From positions 24,060,387 to 24,124,386 of the forward strand of contig CM034392.1 of the NCBI GenBank assembly GCA_019925095.2: 64,000 nt of DNA. Reading direction: 5' to 3'. The notes beneath the pieces are model-generated. The model was not told the origin of the DNA. It did no database searches and saw only the letters and a list, made by a program, of their open reading frames with translations. The DNA comes from Dendrolimus kikuchii (lineage: Eukaryota > Arthropoda > Insecta > Lepidoptera > Lasiocampidae). Below, piece by piece: positions 20,163-31,179 of this stretch. Each line of letters begins with the position of its first letter. Position 1 is the first letter of the stretch. Position numbers and translations under genes: made by a program.

Positions 20163-20400
20163 ACATCCTACTTACTATCCTAACGCGAAAGTTTGTAAGA
20201 ATATATGGATGTATATATGTTTGTTACTTTTTCGCGAAAAGCTACTGAATGGATTTTGATGAAACTTTACAATAAAATAGCTTACACGTCAGAATAACAC
20301 ATAAGCTATAATTTATAAAGATAGTGTGAGTTATACAAAATATAACGATTTTCCATTACCACGCGGGTGAGACTGCGGGGCGCTATTGTACAATATAAAC
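20163..20400 (+). mobile_element. Helitron-like or similar short element, diverged
   Basis: CATCCTACTTACTATCCTAA, CGCGAAAGTTTGTAAG, TGTTTGTTACTTTTTCGCG, CTGAATGGATTTTGATGAAA and CACGCGGGTGAGACTGCGGG follow the order of a well-known abundant lepidopteran short element. The right end is unclear. Confidence 0.55.
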
Positions 20401-20428
20401 TTTATGTAATATAAAGTTTAAATATCTG

Positions 20429-20658
20429 CCAGGTGGTAGGGCATTTGTCCGACTGGATGGCTACCACCCCTGGTCTAAAGTATGTCGCCATAACAACCTT
20501 GATTTGTGTTCAGGCATTAGCGTCCAGGCTCCAGTTTCCCTTAAGAGAACAGCAGCGCATTTGTAGCAACTTTGCTGTTGCGAATGTCCATAGGCGATGG
20601 TAACCGCTTTCCCGCTGGGCCGTCTACCTGTCTGCTGATCTCCTGCAATAAAAAAAAT
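20429..20658 (+). mobile_element. Family A, 5'-truncated copy
   Basis: Starts GCCAGGTGGTAGGG, the same point as the copy at 16557, and ends CTCCTGCAATAAAAAAA. Confidence 0.85.
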
Positions 20659-20911
20659 ATTTATATCCAGTTTTTACATTTTTTGGCGCCGATACTTTTT
20701 GTATCCCGCAATCTCCATCATCGTCATCAATTTAATCCATCATAATTTCCATCCAATTTGAAGATTTATAGGGTGAGAAACACCACGGTATTATTACGGT
20801 TAATCTTTATTGCTTTACAAATGGCCTGTAATGGCAGGGCTCTGGTCACACCTACATGGGTCTCCCATGGTTGAAGAGACGACCGAAATATGTAGAAGCT
20901 ATTACATTTAA

Positions 20912-21164
20912 CCCTTTTGAGGGTAGAAAGTTAATATTATTTTTGTCCAAAGCTGCCAGCTGCTATCAAAATTAAAAGCTGCCAAAAAAACCAAGAGAAT
21001 TCTATCGTCTCTTTTACTCTAATACAAATTCTATGTAGTTAGAGGGCGAAAGCATCAGTTCAACGTTCGTTTCGATTATCTGTATTTGACAACAAATTAG
21101 TGGTGCTTCCCAATTAGCCGTGTGTGACACTCGAGAACAAATTTGTGGTGGTTCCGTCTTAGGG
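20912..21164. mobile_element. piggyBac-like MITE (family S), copy 1
   Basis: 253 bp flanked by TTAA (20908-20911 and 21165-21168), starting CCCTTTTGAGGG and ending CGTCTTAGGG. The interior (TCGTCTCTTTTACTCTAATA, ATTCTATGTAGTTAGAGGG, TTTGTGGTGGTTCCG) matches 59377-59620 closely. Non-coding. Confidence 0.8.
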
Positions 21165-21169
21165 TTAAA

Positions 21170-22812
21170 TAGGTTATGTTTAACTTATCGTGACGTGCAA
21201 AATATAATACTTTGTACTGCGAAAAATAATAAATTAGCGCCAAAATTAAAACACCATTGAAATCGGTTTCTTTTGGCAGAAATAGCGCGTTAATTTGCTC
21301 GTTCGTAATTTGGTGATAATTTACTATATTTAGTGTTTGAATACAAATTTAATGCGTAGTCAAGACTAAAACAGCAGCAACACCATTGCATTTTTAGACG
21401 TTTTTTTGTACACGTTTCATTTTCTTCGTTGTTTAGTATAATTTTTTGGTAAGAGAGCTTAGGGTCTGAAAGTATTTTTTGGTGGTCAGAATATTTGTTG
21501 TCGATTTAAATTTAAAATTTAGTTCTACATATCTAATACTTAAAGTATTGAGTCCACTTCCCGCTCTATGTACATATGTAAGAATATCTAAGAAAAATCA
21601 ATTTGCATATAGTCTTATAATGACAGAGAGTTTTATTGGTCATTAATTTTGTAGCACCGAGAGATAGTGGTTAAATGATACTTCAGATGACAGAGAGTGC
21701 TATTAACTGTCAGTTGCTGATGTGAACTAAAGTGAACTAATTTATTTTAGGGACCTTAAGTACAAATATTAACAAGTCGTACAGCTAGTACAATATGTGA
21801 GCGGGATGGATGATGTGCGAGCGAAATAGAACTACTATTAATATGTGCGCACCCGCGTTGCGCTAGCCAGTAGTTCGTTGTCCGCTGCGATGACTAGACG
21901 TACGCAGCTCCCATAGTTTTAAGAGCCTTATTATATTATTTGTTGTTAAAATAGTTTCCTTAAATTGGGAACATTCAAACCAAGCAGTGAGAAGTCTATA
22001 AGAGACGGTATTAAATAAGGTCAAGGAACAAGTTCCTGGGTATTATATACTATTTTTTATATTTTATACTATTTTATATTTTATACTATTTCATATTTTT
22101 ATATTTTATACCCGCCGTGCCCACTACTTCCTTCGCGTGACACTCTCTGAAAGATTGTCAGATAAACTAAAACATAGCGTTAATGATTATTAACTAATTT
22201 TCGGCAACTTTTTTTATGCTTTGATTTTAAAAGTGCGAATATTATGTAGTATAAGCTATCAGGAAAATGCTCTAAATTTTAATTTCAAATCCATTATTAT
22301 TTGAACGCTTAGCGCGCTACAAATCTGCAGGAGACGACAGAATTTAAATACGTTACGTTTTTAAATCCGCGGTGCGCACGCTTCTATAGAGTTTCATAAT
22401 TATGTGGCAAAGTTTGCGGGGAAAAATTGCATCGAAATATATTTTTTTTTAAAGTTCATTGAACATAAATCACTTATTTCTATTATTTAATTATTTTACT
22501 ATAAATTTTTAATGGCATCCAAGCGACACCTGTTCGCAATCTTGTGAAGTATCACATTTTAAAATGAAAATGAGTAATTTTTAAATAATGTATCTGAATT
22601 CAGATTAAAATATTTACACGCTTAATTGTTAGAAACTGGACATCGACATTTTAAAACGAATAAAATTACAATTCGCACTTAAAACCGTTAAATTGTAGTT
22701 TTAATTATGTGCAAGAGTCACGAACACCTTATAAATTAAGAAAATACTGATAATACCGTTATCAGGATATTCCTAATCCTAATTATTATAACATTATGAA
22801 TGTGAGTTATTG
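21170..22812. other. Apparently unique AT-rich DNA
   Basis: A short low-complexity TATTTTATAC run lies at 22040-22110 and a GC-richer patch at 21840-21910. I see no gene, no long frame and no match to other repeats in the window. Confidence 0.5.
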
Positions 22813-22813
22813 A

Positions 22814-23133
22814 CTTTTTTTTATTTTTATTGCAGGACATCAACAGACAGGCAGACGGCCCACTTGATGGAAAGCGATTACCATCGCCTATTGACATTTG
22901 CAACACCAAAGTTGCTACAAATGCGCTGCTGCTCTCTTAAGGGAAACTGGAAACTGGTCACTAATGCCGGAACACAACTCAAAGTTGTTATGGCGATATA
23001 CTTTAGACTAGGGGTGGTAGCCATCCAGTCGGGCAAATGCCCTACCACCTGGCTGTGGGTTGTTAAGTCGCCTCTTGCGACAGGCCGCCCGGCCGCAGGA
23101 AATTGTATTCTTTCTCCGTTCCTGCACGGATAA
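22814..23133 (-). mobile_element. Family A, full-length copy
   Basis: Complete from the poly(A) end (plus-strand T run at 22816) to TTTATCCGTGCAGG at 23133. A partial family A copy in the opposite orientation follows at once, so the two meet head to head. Confidence 0.9.
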
Positions 23134-23145
23134 AACGTTTTCACG

Positions 23146-23320
23146 CCCTAACTACCTTGAGTTGTGTTCCGGCATTAGTGACGAGGTTCCAGTCTCCCTT
23201 AAGAGAGCAGCAGCGCATTTGTAGCCTTTGATGTTGCAAATGTCCATAGGCGATGGTAACCACTTTCCATCAAGTGGGCCGTCTGCTAAACTCATGCAAT
23301 AAAAATAAAAAAAAAAAAAT
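23146..23320 (+). mobile_element. Family A, 5'-truncated copy
   Basis: Starts at ACTACCTTGAGTTGTGTTCC and ends AACTCATGCAATAAAAATAA plus A(10). Forms an inverted pair with the preceding copy. Confidence 0.85.
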
Positions 23321-23459
23321 TTGTAAACAGTAATTTATGTATGTATATGTAACTCTATGTACAAATATTTGTATATAAATATGTGTGTGTATTTTTTTTA
23401 CTATTATTTATTAATATATTTTAAACTATACGCACTGAATACCGACCAATTATTAGAAA

Positions 23460-23612
23460 TGTAAAATTATCTCCAGATGGTTGTCTGGAAGAAATCGCTG
23501 TTGGCGATAAGACCGCCGATTGTACTAGCTAAATAATTGTGTATAATAATAATAATATCTCGTGTGAATTATTGTCTTGTGTGCAATAAAGAATATTCTA
23601 TTCTACAAAGTT
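23460..23612 (+). mobile_element. LINE 3' end (family O)
   Basis: GTCTGGAAGAAATCGCTG, GCGATAAGACCGCC, then GTGTGCAATAAAGAATATTC. Confidence 0.7.
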
Positions 23613-23731
23613 TTTGCTTCACGTATTAATTAAAACCAATTATATATATCATGAATAGTTTCTATATAATTATTTTAAGTGCTATTTAAATGGGAGCGAG
23701 AAATTTCCGACGCCTTTTAATAATAGATTTA

Positions 23732-23940
23732 TCTTAATATATATAAATCTCGTGTCACAATGTTTGTCCTCAATGGACTCCTAAACTACTTGACCGATTT
23801 TAATCAAATTTTCACACCGTGTGCAGTTTGATCCAACTTGAAAGATAGGATAGGTTACATTTGGACCCGGTAGGTGGCGCTGCAATCGGGTTCTAAGTTT
23901 TATTTCTTCAGGGCAGAACAACGTCTGCCGGGACAGCTAG
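23732..23940 (+). mobile_element. Helitron-like element (family H, copy 3)
   Basis: A|TCTTAATATATATAAATC to GGGACAGCTAG|T, collinear with 2078-2286. Confidence 0.75.
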
Positions 23941-24212
23941 TATTTGCATATGTCACTACATTAAGACTATATCATTATTTAAATGTTTTACTTAAAATGG
24001 TATTTTAAGTACCATGTTAAAAAAAAATGGATTTTAATTTATACATTAGTCTTGTTTATAGATCATTATTTGTACGTGGCGAAAACGATCTCCAGTCCTC
24101 TCTGCGTAACTGTAGGTCCAATTTCACCATAGAGGTACGACTGAATCTGTTCTAAGAGTAACGCAATGAAATCGTGTCTGATATTCTTATAACTAACAAT
24201 ATAAGAATGTAA

Positions 24213-24707
24213 TGTAAGTAACAAGGCCTCCGCCTCCGTGCTTGCCTTAGCTGGCCGGCACGGAGCGGAGATCGCTAGAGCTAAGACTCAAGCTCCAGGG
24301 GTGGAAGTGTTGAATGGTCTAACGTCGGAAGTAGCTTCGGTGAACCTGCAGCCCACCTCATGACACCCATGTTGCACCTGCCTTCTATGGCATTTTTTGG
24401 GGCTCATGCAGCGAGTGGCGAGTCACCATCTGTCCATTTTTCCATGTTCCCCGAACATTGCGACGGGCAGACGCCATAGTCCCATATTCCCAGACCCCTA
24501 GTACCACTAGCAGTTCACCCCAATAGCCCGGTACTTTTTGTCCTCATTTCCCACAATAGTCTTACACTGGCCGGGGCTTGTCCTTGGGTGCATTATTCTA
24601 TGGTAGACAGGGATAATCGTCGGTCAATGTCACGCCACATTTACATTCAATTTGTCTAAGCCCTCCAAATGTCCGGGCCACTTTTATGGCCCGTGGTCTG
24701 CAAAGAC
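24213..24707 (+). mobile_element. LINE 3' end (family I), copy 2, with TSD
   Basis: 495 bp between perfect 12-bp direct repeats ATAAGAATGTAA (24201-24212 and 24708-24719). Begins TGTAAGTAACAAGGCCTCC and ends GGTCTGCAAAGAC. The TSD, and the fact that another copy (40599) begins further in but ends at the same 3' point, show a 5'-truncated retroposon. No coding sequence remains. Confidence 0.8.
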
Positions 24708-24780
24708 ATAAGAATGTAAAAATAAAATGAAGATTAGTCAGTTTATTTTCCTTGGGGTAATTATTGTACAGTAAAACCTC

Positions 24781-27700
24781 ATGGGTCATGTCAGAAGCGT
24801 GCTCGTCGCGATCCCCGCTGGCCAAGAGGGCCACAATTCTGACCAGGATTCACCCGAGTGCAGTGCACGATAGGGCGTCCCCCGCAGGCGACGCTCACCG
24901 ATGCGCCCCCGTCGGTGTGGATTCTCGCGCATGCGGCGAAGGGGGCCGCCACCCTTCACGCAGCGCCAAACCTGGCGGGTCGAGAGGAGCAGAGTGCCGT
25001 ATAGGCACGTGGAATGTGAGAGGTGGAATGAAAGATAAGATGGACGAAATGATTGATATAATGAATGAGAGAAGCCTGGATGCCTTATGTCTGACAGAGA
25101 CAAAGCGGAAGGGGTGCGACGTCGATGACCTCCCCGGTGGCATGCTTGCTCTGTGGTCCGGCGTGGACCTGGACGAGCGTGCAAGTGGGGGGGTAGGCGT
25201 CTTACTCTCATCCCGCTTTGTGTCTGGAGTAAAAGCTTATTGTCTGGTGAACCCGAGACTTCTCTGGGTCCGCCTAAAACTGGGGATCACGCGAGTTTTT
25301 CTGGTCGCAGCTTATGCTCCCGTAAGCTCAGCGGATCCCCAAGAACTCGAGAAGTTTTGGGAGTCTGTGAGAGAAATTCTGGATCTGGCTGAAGGGAACG
25401 AAAGACTAATTATGTGTGGTGATCTTAATGGCTGGGTGGGGACCAAACGAGACGGCCTTGAGGCTGTCCTTGGACCCTATGGTGACAAGAGAGTGAACGA
25501 TGCTGGTAGGCCAATCATAGACGTATGCATGGAAAGAAACTTGCTTGTGTCGAACACACTATTCCATCATAAGGATATTCACACGTATACATGGAGAATG
25601 AATGATCAGAAAAGTATGATTGATCTGATTTTAATTGATAGTCGCCTCCGAAACACAATAATGGATACAAGAGCCTACAGAGGCCCCACTCTTGAAACGG
25701 ACCACTACCTGGTGATAAGCCGGTTTGTGGGCCTTTTCAAGAAGTGGAGACACTGGCGAGTGCGTACCAATTTCGGGGAGCTTGAAAGAATAAAGTGTGA
25801 AAAATTGGAAGATGTTAGTGTAAGGAGTATGTATGCGCGCCTAGTCGAAGAAAGGCTTGCAAAAGCGGACTTCTCCGACTTAGATGTGGATAATGACTGG
25901 GATAGTATGAAGGAAAGTATAGTGGAAAGCGCAAAAGAAGCATGTGGATGCGCGAAGAGGCACATAACAACGAAAGGTGATGAATGGTGGGACGCGGATG
26001 TTAAATCCAGCGTAGAGAGAAAGAGAAAAGCCTGGCTGGATTATGTTGCTTCCTTGCAACAGAATGACAGTATGAAAGAGATGAAGAAAGAAATTTATCG
26101 CCTCTGCAAGAATGAAACCAAAGCTTTAGTGAAAGAGAAGCGTGAAAGAATAAAATTGAAAGAAGAAGAGAAGCTGACGGAGAACTTCGAGGCGAATACC
26201 AAACTCTTTTGGAGAGAGGTTAAGAAGTCTCGGGGTTGTTCGTCAGCTTCCAGAATGGAAAGAATAAAATCTAAAGCAGGGAACGTTCTTGCTAACCCAC
26301 AAGAGGTATTAGCGCGATGGAGTGAATATTTTAGAGAAATGTATGATGATATCCCGGATGCTGGCACCACGACTGAGTCTGTGACCGACTCCGAGGAGTC
26401 AGCATCCGAGATCCCTTTGGAAGAGATCGAATGGTCGATAAGAAGTCTGAAAAATGGAAAGGCAGTAGGAATCGATAGTGTGTCTGCTGAGATGATCAAA
26501 TATGGTGGAACCTGCGTCCGGGACGCTTTCCTGTCCTTATGCAACTTGTGCTGGAGGACGGGAAAGGTTCCCAAGGACTGGAGGCGCGCTGTCATCGTGC
26601 CCTTGTATAAAGGCAAGGGGTCACGTATGGAGTGCGCCAGCTACAGGGCCATCAGTTTGATCAGCACAGCATCTAAAGTGTATGCGAAGATTATTGAAAA
26701 GAGAATGAGAGTTGTATCCGATGGATTACTGTGGGATGCACAAGGTGGTTTCAGAAATGGAAGGGGATGTATGGATCAAGTTTTCTCTCTCCGCAATATC
26801 GTAGAGAAGCAGCTGGCTATGGGCCGGAAGGTTTTCTGCGGTTTTGTGGATCTAGAGAAAGCATTTGACAGGGTTGTGCGGAAGGACCTCTGGGACATAT
26901 TGCCCGGATATGGGATTAATGGCCAATTGATGCGTGCTGTGCAGTCCACTTACGAGGGCTGTATGGCATGCGTGCGAGTGGAAGGCAGCCTGTCGCCCTG
27001 GTTTGACGTCAATATTGGCGTCCGCCAGGGCTGCGTGCTGTCGGCTTTGCTGTTCATCCTATATCTGGACGATTGTCTCCAGAGAATAAGATTGATGGAT
27101 GTTGGGGTGCGGATGAGTGATCTAGTTGTAAGCACCTTGCTTTATGCGGATGATGCCGTGCTTTTAGCCGAATCGCCATCAGAACTGCAAACACTAGTCA
27201 CAATGATGAAAGATGACTGTCAGGCGAGAGGCTTACATTTGAATGCGAAGAAAACAAAGGTTATGGTGTTTGAAAGAGAAGAAACCAGAACGAATGCAAG
27301 GATAATGGTCGATGATGTTATGCTGGAGCAATTGAATGAGTTTGTATATCTTGGATGTGCTTTTAGCAGGGATGGAAGGTACACCGCTGATATAGAAAGA
27401 AGAGTGAATTTGGGGAATAGTTTAAATGGAGCGTTAGGTAAACTTCTAGGCGCTAAGAACCTCAGCCAGAAGGCCCAGCTCGCCGTACACAACGCGGTGC
27501 TGGTACCTACGCTCACGTATGGAAGCGAGAGTTGGGTATGGAAGAAAGAGCATGAAAGTAGAGTAAACGCGGTCGAGATGCGAGCACTGCGCAAAATCTG
27601 CGGAGTGACGCTCGCGGACCGCGTTCGTAATACCGAAGTAAGAAAGAGAGTTGGTCTGAAAGAGAGTGTCGGGGTGAAGGTAAGGAAAGGAATGCTCCGG

Positions 27701-27995
27701 TGGTTCGGGCATGTGGAAAGAATGCATGATGAAAGAATGACTAAACACATATACAATGCAAAAGTGGATGGATGCAGAAGTCGTGGAAGGCCACGACACA
27801 CCTTCCATGATCAAATTGATCGTGTACTAGCAGAAGGTGATGTCAGGAGCCTTAAGAACAGACGAGCTTGCATGACAAGAGTTATGAATGTCAAAGAGGC
27901 AAGTGAGGTGTGTAAGAATAAGCCTAAATGGCACTCTGTTGTTCGTGCCTACCCCGCAAGGGAAGTGGCGTGAAGTTATGTATGTATGTATGTAT
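24781..27995 (+). mobile_element. RTE-clade LINE, apparently full length (3.2 kb)
   Basis: The element lies between 10-bp direct repeats GTAAAACCTC (24771-24780 and 27996-28005). It has almost no 5' UTR, one long ORF, and a 3' end made of a short UTR plus (TATG)n. Small size, single endonuclease-reverse transcriptase ORF and a short tandem 3' tail are RTE traits. The intact frame and seven related fragments in this window suggest recent activity. The 5' end could still be slightly truncated, because the ORF begins 7 bp from the boundary. Confidence 0.85.
24788..27973 (+). CDS. Endonuclease/reverse transcriptase polyprotein of the RTE LINE
   Basis: About 1061 codons, no internal stop. I chose the ATG at 24788 because it is the first inside the element; the frame stays open upstream into the flank. 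An apurinic-type endonuclease comes first: IGTWNVRGG (about residue 72), LTETK with catalytic Glu (about 104), GDLNGW (about 212), the DLILID region (about 279) and ETDHY (303-307). A basic, coiled-coil-like linker (about 390-490) follows. Reverse transcriptase: GKAVGIDSVSAEMIKYGG (about 556), VIVPLYKGKG (about 600), GGFRNGRGCMDQ (about 655), VDLEKAFDRV with the first catalytic Asp (about 688), and YADD at 786-789. The tail holds MLRWFGHVERM (about 969) and SRGRPRHTFHDQ (about 998). It would nick the target and copy its own RNA there. All catalytic residues I can check are present. Confidence 0.92.
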   Translation: MSEACSSRSPLAKRATILTRIHPSAVHDRASPAGDAHRCAPVGVDSRACGEGGRHPSRSAKPGGSRGAECRIGTWNVRGGMKDKMDEMIDIMNERSLDALCLTETKRKGCDVDDLPGGMLALWSGVDLDERASGGVGVLLSSRFVSGVKAYCLVNPRLLWVRLKLGITRVFLVAAYAPVSSADPQELEKFWESVREILDLAEGNERLIMCGDLNGWVGTKRDGLEAVLGPYGDKRVNDAGRPIIDVCMERNLLVSNTLFHHKDIHTYTWRMNDQKSMIDLILIDSRLRNTIMDTRAYRGPTLETDHYLVISRFVGLFKKWRHWRVRTNFGELERIKCEKLEDVSVRSMYARLVEERLAKADFSDLDVDNDWDSMKESIVESAKEACGCAKRHITTKGDEWWDADVKSSVERKRKAWLDYVASLQQNDSMKEMKKEIYRLCKNETKALVKEKRERIKLKEEEKLTENFEANTKLFWREVKKSRGCSSASRMERIKSKAGNVLANPQEVLARWSEYFREMYDDIPDAGTTTESVTDSEESASEIPLEEIEWSIRSLKNGKAVGIDSVSAEMIKYGGTCVRDAFLSLCNLCWRTGKVPKDWRRAVIVPLYKGKGSRMECASYRAISLISTASKVYAKIIEKRMRVVSDGLLWDAQGGFRNGRGCMDQVFSLRNIVEKQLAMGRKVFCGFVDLEKAFDRVVRKDLWDILPGYGINGQLMRAVQSTYEGCMACVRVEGSLSPWFDVNIGVRQGCVLSALLFILYLDDCLQRIRLMDVGVRMSDLVVSTLLYADDAVLLAESPSELQTLVTMMKDDCQARGLHLNAKKTKVMVFEREETRTNARIMVDDVMLEQLNEFVYLGCAFSRDGRYTADIERRVNLGNSLNGALGKLLGAKNLSQKAQLAVHNAVLVPTLTYGSESWVWKKEHESRVNAVEMRALRKICGVTLADRVRNTEVRKRVGLKESVGVKVRKGMLRWFGHVERMHDERMTKHIYNAKVDGCRSRGRPRHTFHDQIDRVLAEGDVRSLKNRRACMTRVMNVKEASEVCKNKPKWHSVVRAYPAREVA

Positions 27996-28198
27996 GTAAA
28001 ACCTCTGTAAGTCGGAACTAGAAGGGAGACGCCAAAAAATTCGAATTATAAAGTTTTCTATTTAGAGGGGATTTCGATTTAGCGAATTTTGTAAGAAAAC
28101 ATTCGATTTGTAGAGGTTAAGATTTATTCTAACAGATTTTGAATTAGAGAGATGAAATGAATAAAAATCCGACCAATAATAGAGGTAAAAAAGATTTT

Positions 28199-29225
28199 TC
28201 AAATATTGATATGTTCGAGATTCAGAGGTCCAATTTATTTTTTTGAGTTATAGAAGCAAAATAGGTACGGAATTTACTTATAGGGACTCACTAATTATAT
28301 CGACTTATAGAGGGTACAGATTTAGATTTAGAGCAATCGAGATTTTGGGGCTTGAGGGAAAGAGAACACAAAATATTTTCGAGTTTGGGAGGTTTTCGAC
28401 TTAACCCTTAAGACTATTATCGATATACCAAAAACCCGCATGACTAACACTACCACTATCTCGTAATATACCAAGAAAATATACCCATTTCATACAAATC
28501 ATACAAATCCTATATAAACAGAGTGAGACAAAAACACAAAAACGATCACGTGCACAAACGCGATCTGCACTCTCATCGCGGACACATATGTGCTAATAGT
28601 GAGCTGAAGAGTTATAAAGTTCTATTGTATTATGAACTTTACACCCTAGCCTGTTTTGAGAAAAAAGTAAAAGTGTTACTTTATTTGTCCGTGGCGCTGT
28701 GATCGCCCCTTCCCCTCTCCGCTAATTCAATAACATGCCTTCCCATAAATAACATTATTATAGTTCACAATAAAAATGTTCCCTCTCAGTCATTCTTAAG
28801 TAGTTGTTCTTATTTTGTTCCTGTTCTTCTTGCAAAATCGCGATAGACTCAGCAATTATTTAATAAAACTATATTTATACTATATTTTTTTATTCCGATG
28901 TTTCGGCCATTTTTCACTAGCCGTGATCACGGAAGGCAAAGAAGTCAAGTGTCAATGAGTATTGTTAAAGTTTTATTTAGCCTACCGCCAACTTGTTCAT
29001 TTTAATTATTTATTTTTAATTTTTGTTTATGGTTATTATTTACTCTATGGGAGCGTAATCTAATTTACCACCGCTTCGCAACATGTTGTGGCTTGAAGAG
29101 AAGAAGCGGCCGCAAGAAACTCTTCAGCAAACATGATTAACTCTAATAATTTTATATAATAGTAAAATGGGTGGGAGGAAAAATAAATTATCAATCAAGT
29201 TGGTGTGTGTTCCGGTGCAATTATT
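28199..29225 (+). repeat. About 1-kb duplicated block, copy 1
   Basis: Collinear with 49706-50765 at high similarity: Tigger remnant, MITE E, unique AT-rich segment, family G block (ATTCCGATGTTTCGGCC) and family D-like segment (ACCGCTTCGCAACATGTT). Small indels separate the copies. It could be one composite repeat that moved as a unit or a segmental duplication. No coding content. Confidence 0.8.
28405..28611 (-). mobile_element. piggyBac-like MITE (family E), copy 2
   Basis: Starts TTAA|CCCTTAAGAC at 28401 and ends AGCTGAAGAG|TTAT at 28615; the right TTAA has one change. The interior (CTAACACTACCACTATCTCG, CGCGATCTGCACTCTCATCG) is the reverse complement of the copy at 5886-6061. Confidence 0.7.
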
Positions 29226-30060
29226 GCTTTTACTATCTACATACGTGAAATAAGACTTTTATGACATATAATATTGCATTAACCCGTTGCCTTCCCTGTT
29301 TAGTGATGGTCGGTAGCTATGAGGATTGGCAGGCTTTTCACATTTCAGTAATCTCGATATACGTGTTTTTGACGATATTATCTTTCATTGTCAGCATCTG
29401 ATAATTGTGAGAATATGCACATTAGGTCAGTATAAATGCTGAACCAGTGCATGGTCTTTGGCCAGTATTTGATTCCAAGTCTTTAGAATGAGCTGTGAGT
29501 GCCCACGATTTCGTGCCATGAAAACAATAATATAATACCGTTTAAAAGCAAATTAGGAAAAGATTATATTGTTTCCAAAGAAAGAAAGCCTTTATCAGTT
29601 ACTTTGGGCCAACGCTAACTTTAACCCGCGACTTTGTTTACGTAGAAGTTGAAAATATTTTTAAATAATACGGACGTTAAAACCGTTCCGTAAGGAGAAG
29701 ACCACGCGTCTGAGCCGCGCGGCGTGGTATCTCGTAGATCTAACTGAGGCCACCGCCCTTCCCTCTCAGGACTGCCCGCCGGCCTTGCACATCATAAATG
29801 CGCGCGCAGTACTTGATCATTATTTTGCTGCGATGTTATTTTAAAACTACGATATCTCCTAAGATATTCATTGAAATCGAATGATGTAAAGGGCAATTAT
29901 GTTTTTAATTAAACACTTGTGATGAATATCATATTTATTGGGATATGGATTAATATCATGTTTATAAAAACACCTTCGTAAATAATGCATTATTTTAGAA
30001 CAAATTTGATTAGCATAAAAAAGGTTATAGTGAGCCAACCTTAAAAGATAGACATATGCT
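29226..30060. other. No recognisable gene
   Basis: AT-rich except a GC-rich patch at 29695-29815, which contains a hairpin (CCACGCG...CGGCGTGG near 29702-29728). No long frame or match elsewhere in the window. Confidence 0.45.
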
Positions 30061-30352
30061 GTTGCGGACTTTTTTTAGAACTTTTAAAGGGGAACAATTC
30101 TATCACACATGATTTTTGCGAAACTTTAACCGTTTACGCAGCGCACGCAGCGGAAGTTCTCAAAAGGAACAAAAACCCGATTTTGAAACATTCGTCATTG
30201 ATGCTCCGCTCCTATTGGTCTTAGCGTGATGATATATAGCCTATAGCCTTCCTCGCTAAATGGGCTATCTAACACTGAAAGAATTTTTCAGTAGTTCCTA
30301 AGATTAGCGCGTTCAAGCAAACAAACTCTTCAGCTTTATATATTAGTATAGA
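30060..30352 (-). mobile_element. Helitron-like element (second family), copy 1
   Basis: The minus strand begins A|TCTATACTAATATATAAAGC at 30352 and is collinear with 34792-35029 through GCGCTAATCTTAGGAACTAC and GCTATATATCATCACGC. It then diverges into a different GCTGCGTGCGCTGCG segment. The 3' end is uncertain. A 82-codon reverse frame inside is not a gene. Confidence 0.6.
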
Positions 30353-31175
30353 TAATATAGTTGAATTAAATCTAAAATTATTTATTATCGAAACCGCATA
30401 GAAAGCAATAACTCCAAATGATCGATAATTAGATACAACGTTTGCGCATAATTTTTTATAGCAACACCGCTTCCATATTTGGAAAGTGATAAATTGAGAG
30501 ACCATGGTAGGCCCCAAAAGGTCTTTTAGGGTTGAACGATGAAATTATCGTTGACAAAATTTGTATGCAAATATCGATAGTCGATAAACTGACAACGTCG
30601 ATTACGTAATGTGCTTAAATAATATTTAATGGATAATGATTACATGGTCTTCTGGGTTTGGTTATGAATCGATTTCCATAAAAACATGAATAAGTACTTC
30701 CTTTATGTGGTAGGGTTCTTATGTGCTTAAAATGCAATCTCTACGTAACTGTTGGACATAAAATCAAAGTTACATGTCCAAAGTAATCGAACTACTCCTT
30801 GAATGGCAGTCATTACGAATATTCAGTACAGTTCTATAAGGTGTCATTTTTAGAGGAAATTTTACGTAATATTTGAGCAGTGTGAAAGTAATAAGTTTCT
30901 ATATTATTCAGTTACATTGAATATTATGAGTTTTATCATTTTTATTGATACAGACATATGTGATTTAATGCGGCTATGGAATTGTGTGAGCTAAATGTCG
31001 TAAGACAATTAATTTAAGTACAAATCAATTCTAGTCATCGGTTGGTTGCTATCCGCGATTTAACGTGACATTGACGCGTACTATATTTCTTAATTTTTAC
31101 TAGAAATCTAATATTTATTGTCATACCTCAACTACTTCAAGATGTTTGTGGTAGGATGCAATCTATTTGCCAAAT
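30353..31175. other. No recognisable feature
   Basis: AT-rich DNA with no match in the window. Confidence 0.5.
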
Positions 31176-31179
31176 TTCA

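Larger units (their letters stand above)
24766..28400 (+). mobile_element. pogo/Tigger-like DNA transposon remnant, split by the RTE LINE
   Basis: TA|CAGTAAAACCTC at 24767 continues after the LINE as GTAAAACCTCTGTAAGTCGG at 27996. CAGTAAAACCTCTGTAAGTC with a TA target is the type of terminus seen in pogo/Tigger elements. Further inside are repeated versions of GACTTATAGAGGG and GATTTAGATTTAGAGC. At 28401 a TTAA MITE interrupts it. The distal end and any transposase were not found. Part of it recurs at 49706. Confidence 0.55.

Noticed and set aside
24598..27814. Several reverse-strand frames of 60-193 codons opposite the RTE ORF
   Set aside because: Shadows of the LINE coding sequence in antisense; no motif of their own.
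29695..29815. GC-rich patch as a CpG-island promoter
   Set aside because: Too short, with no downstream gene signal; noted only as a composition change.
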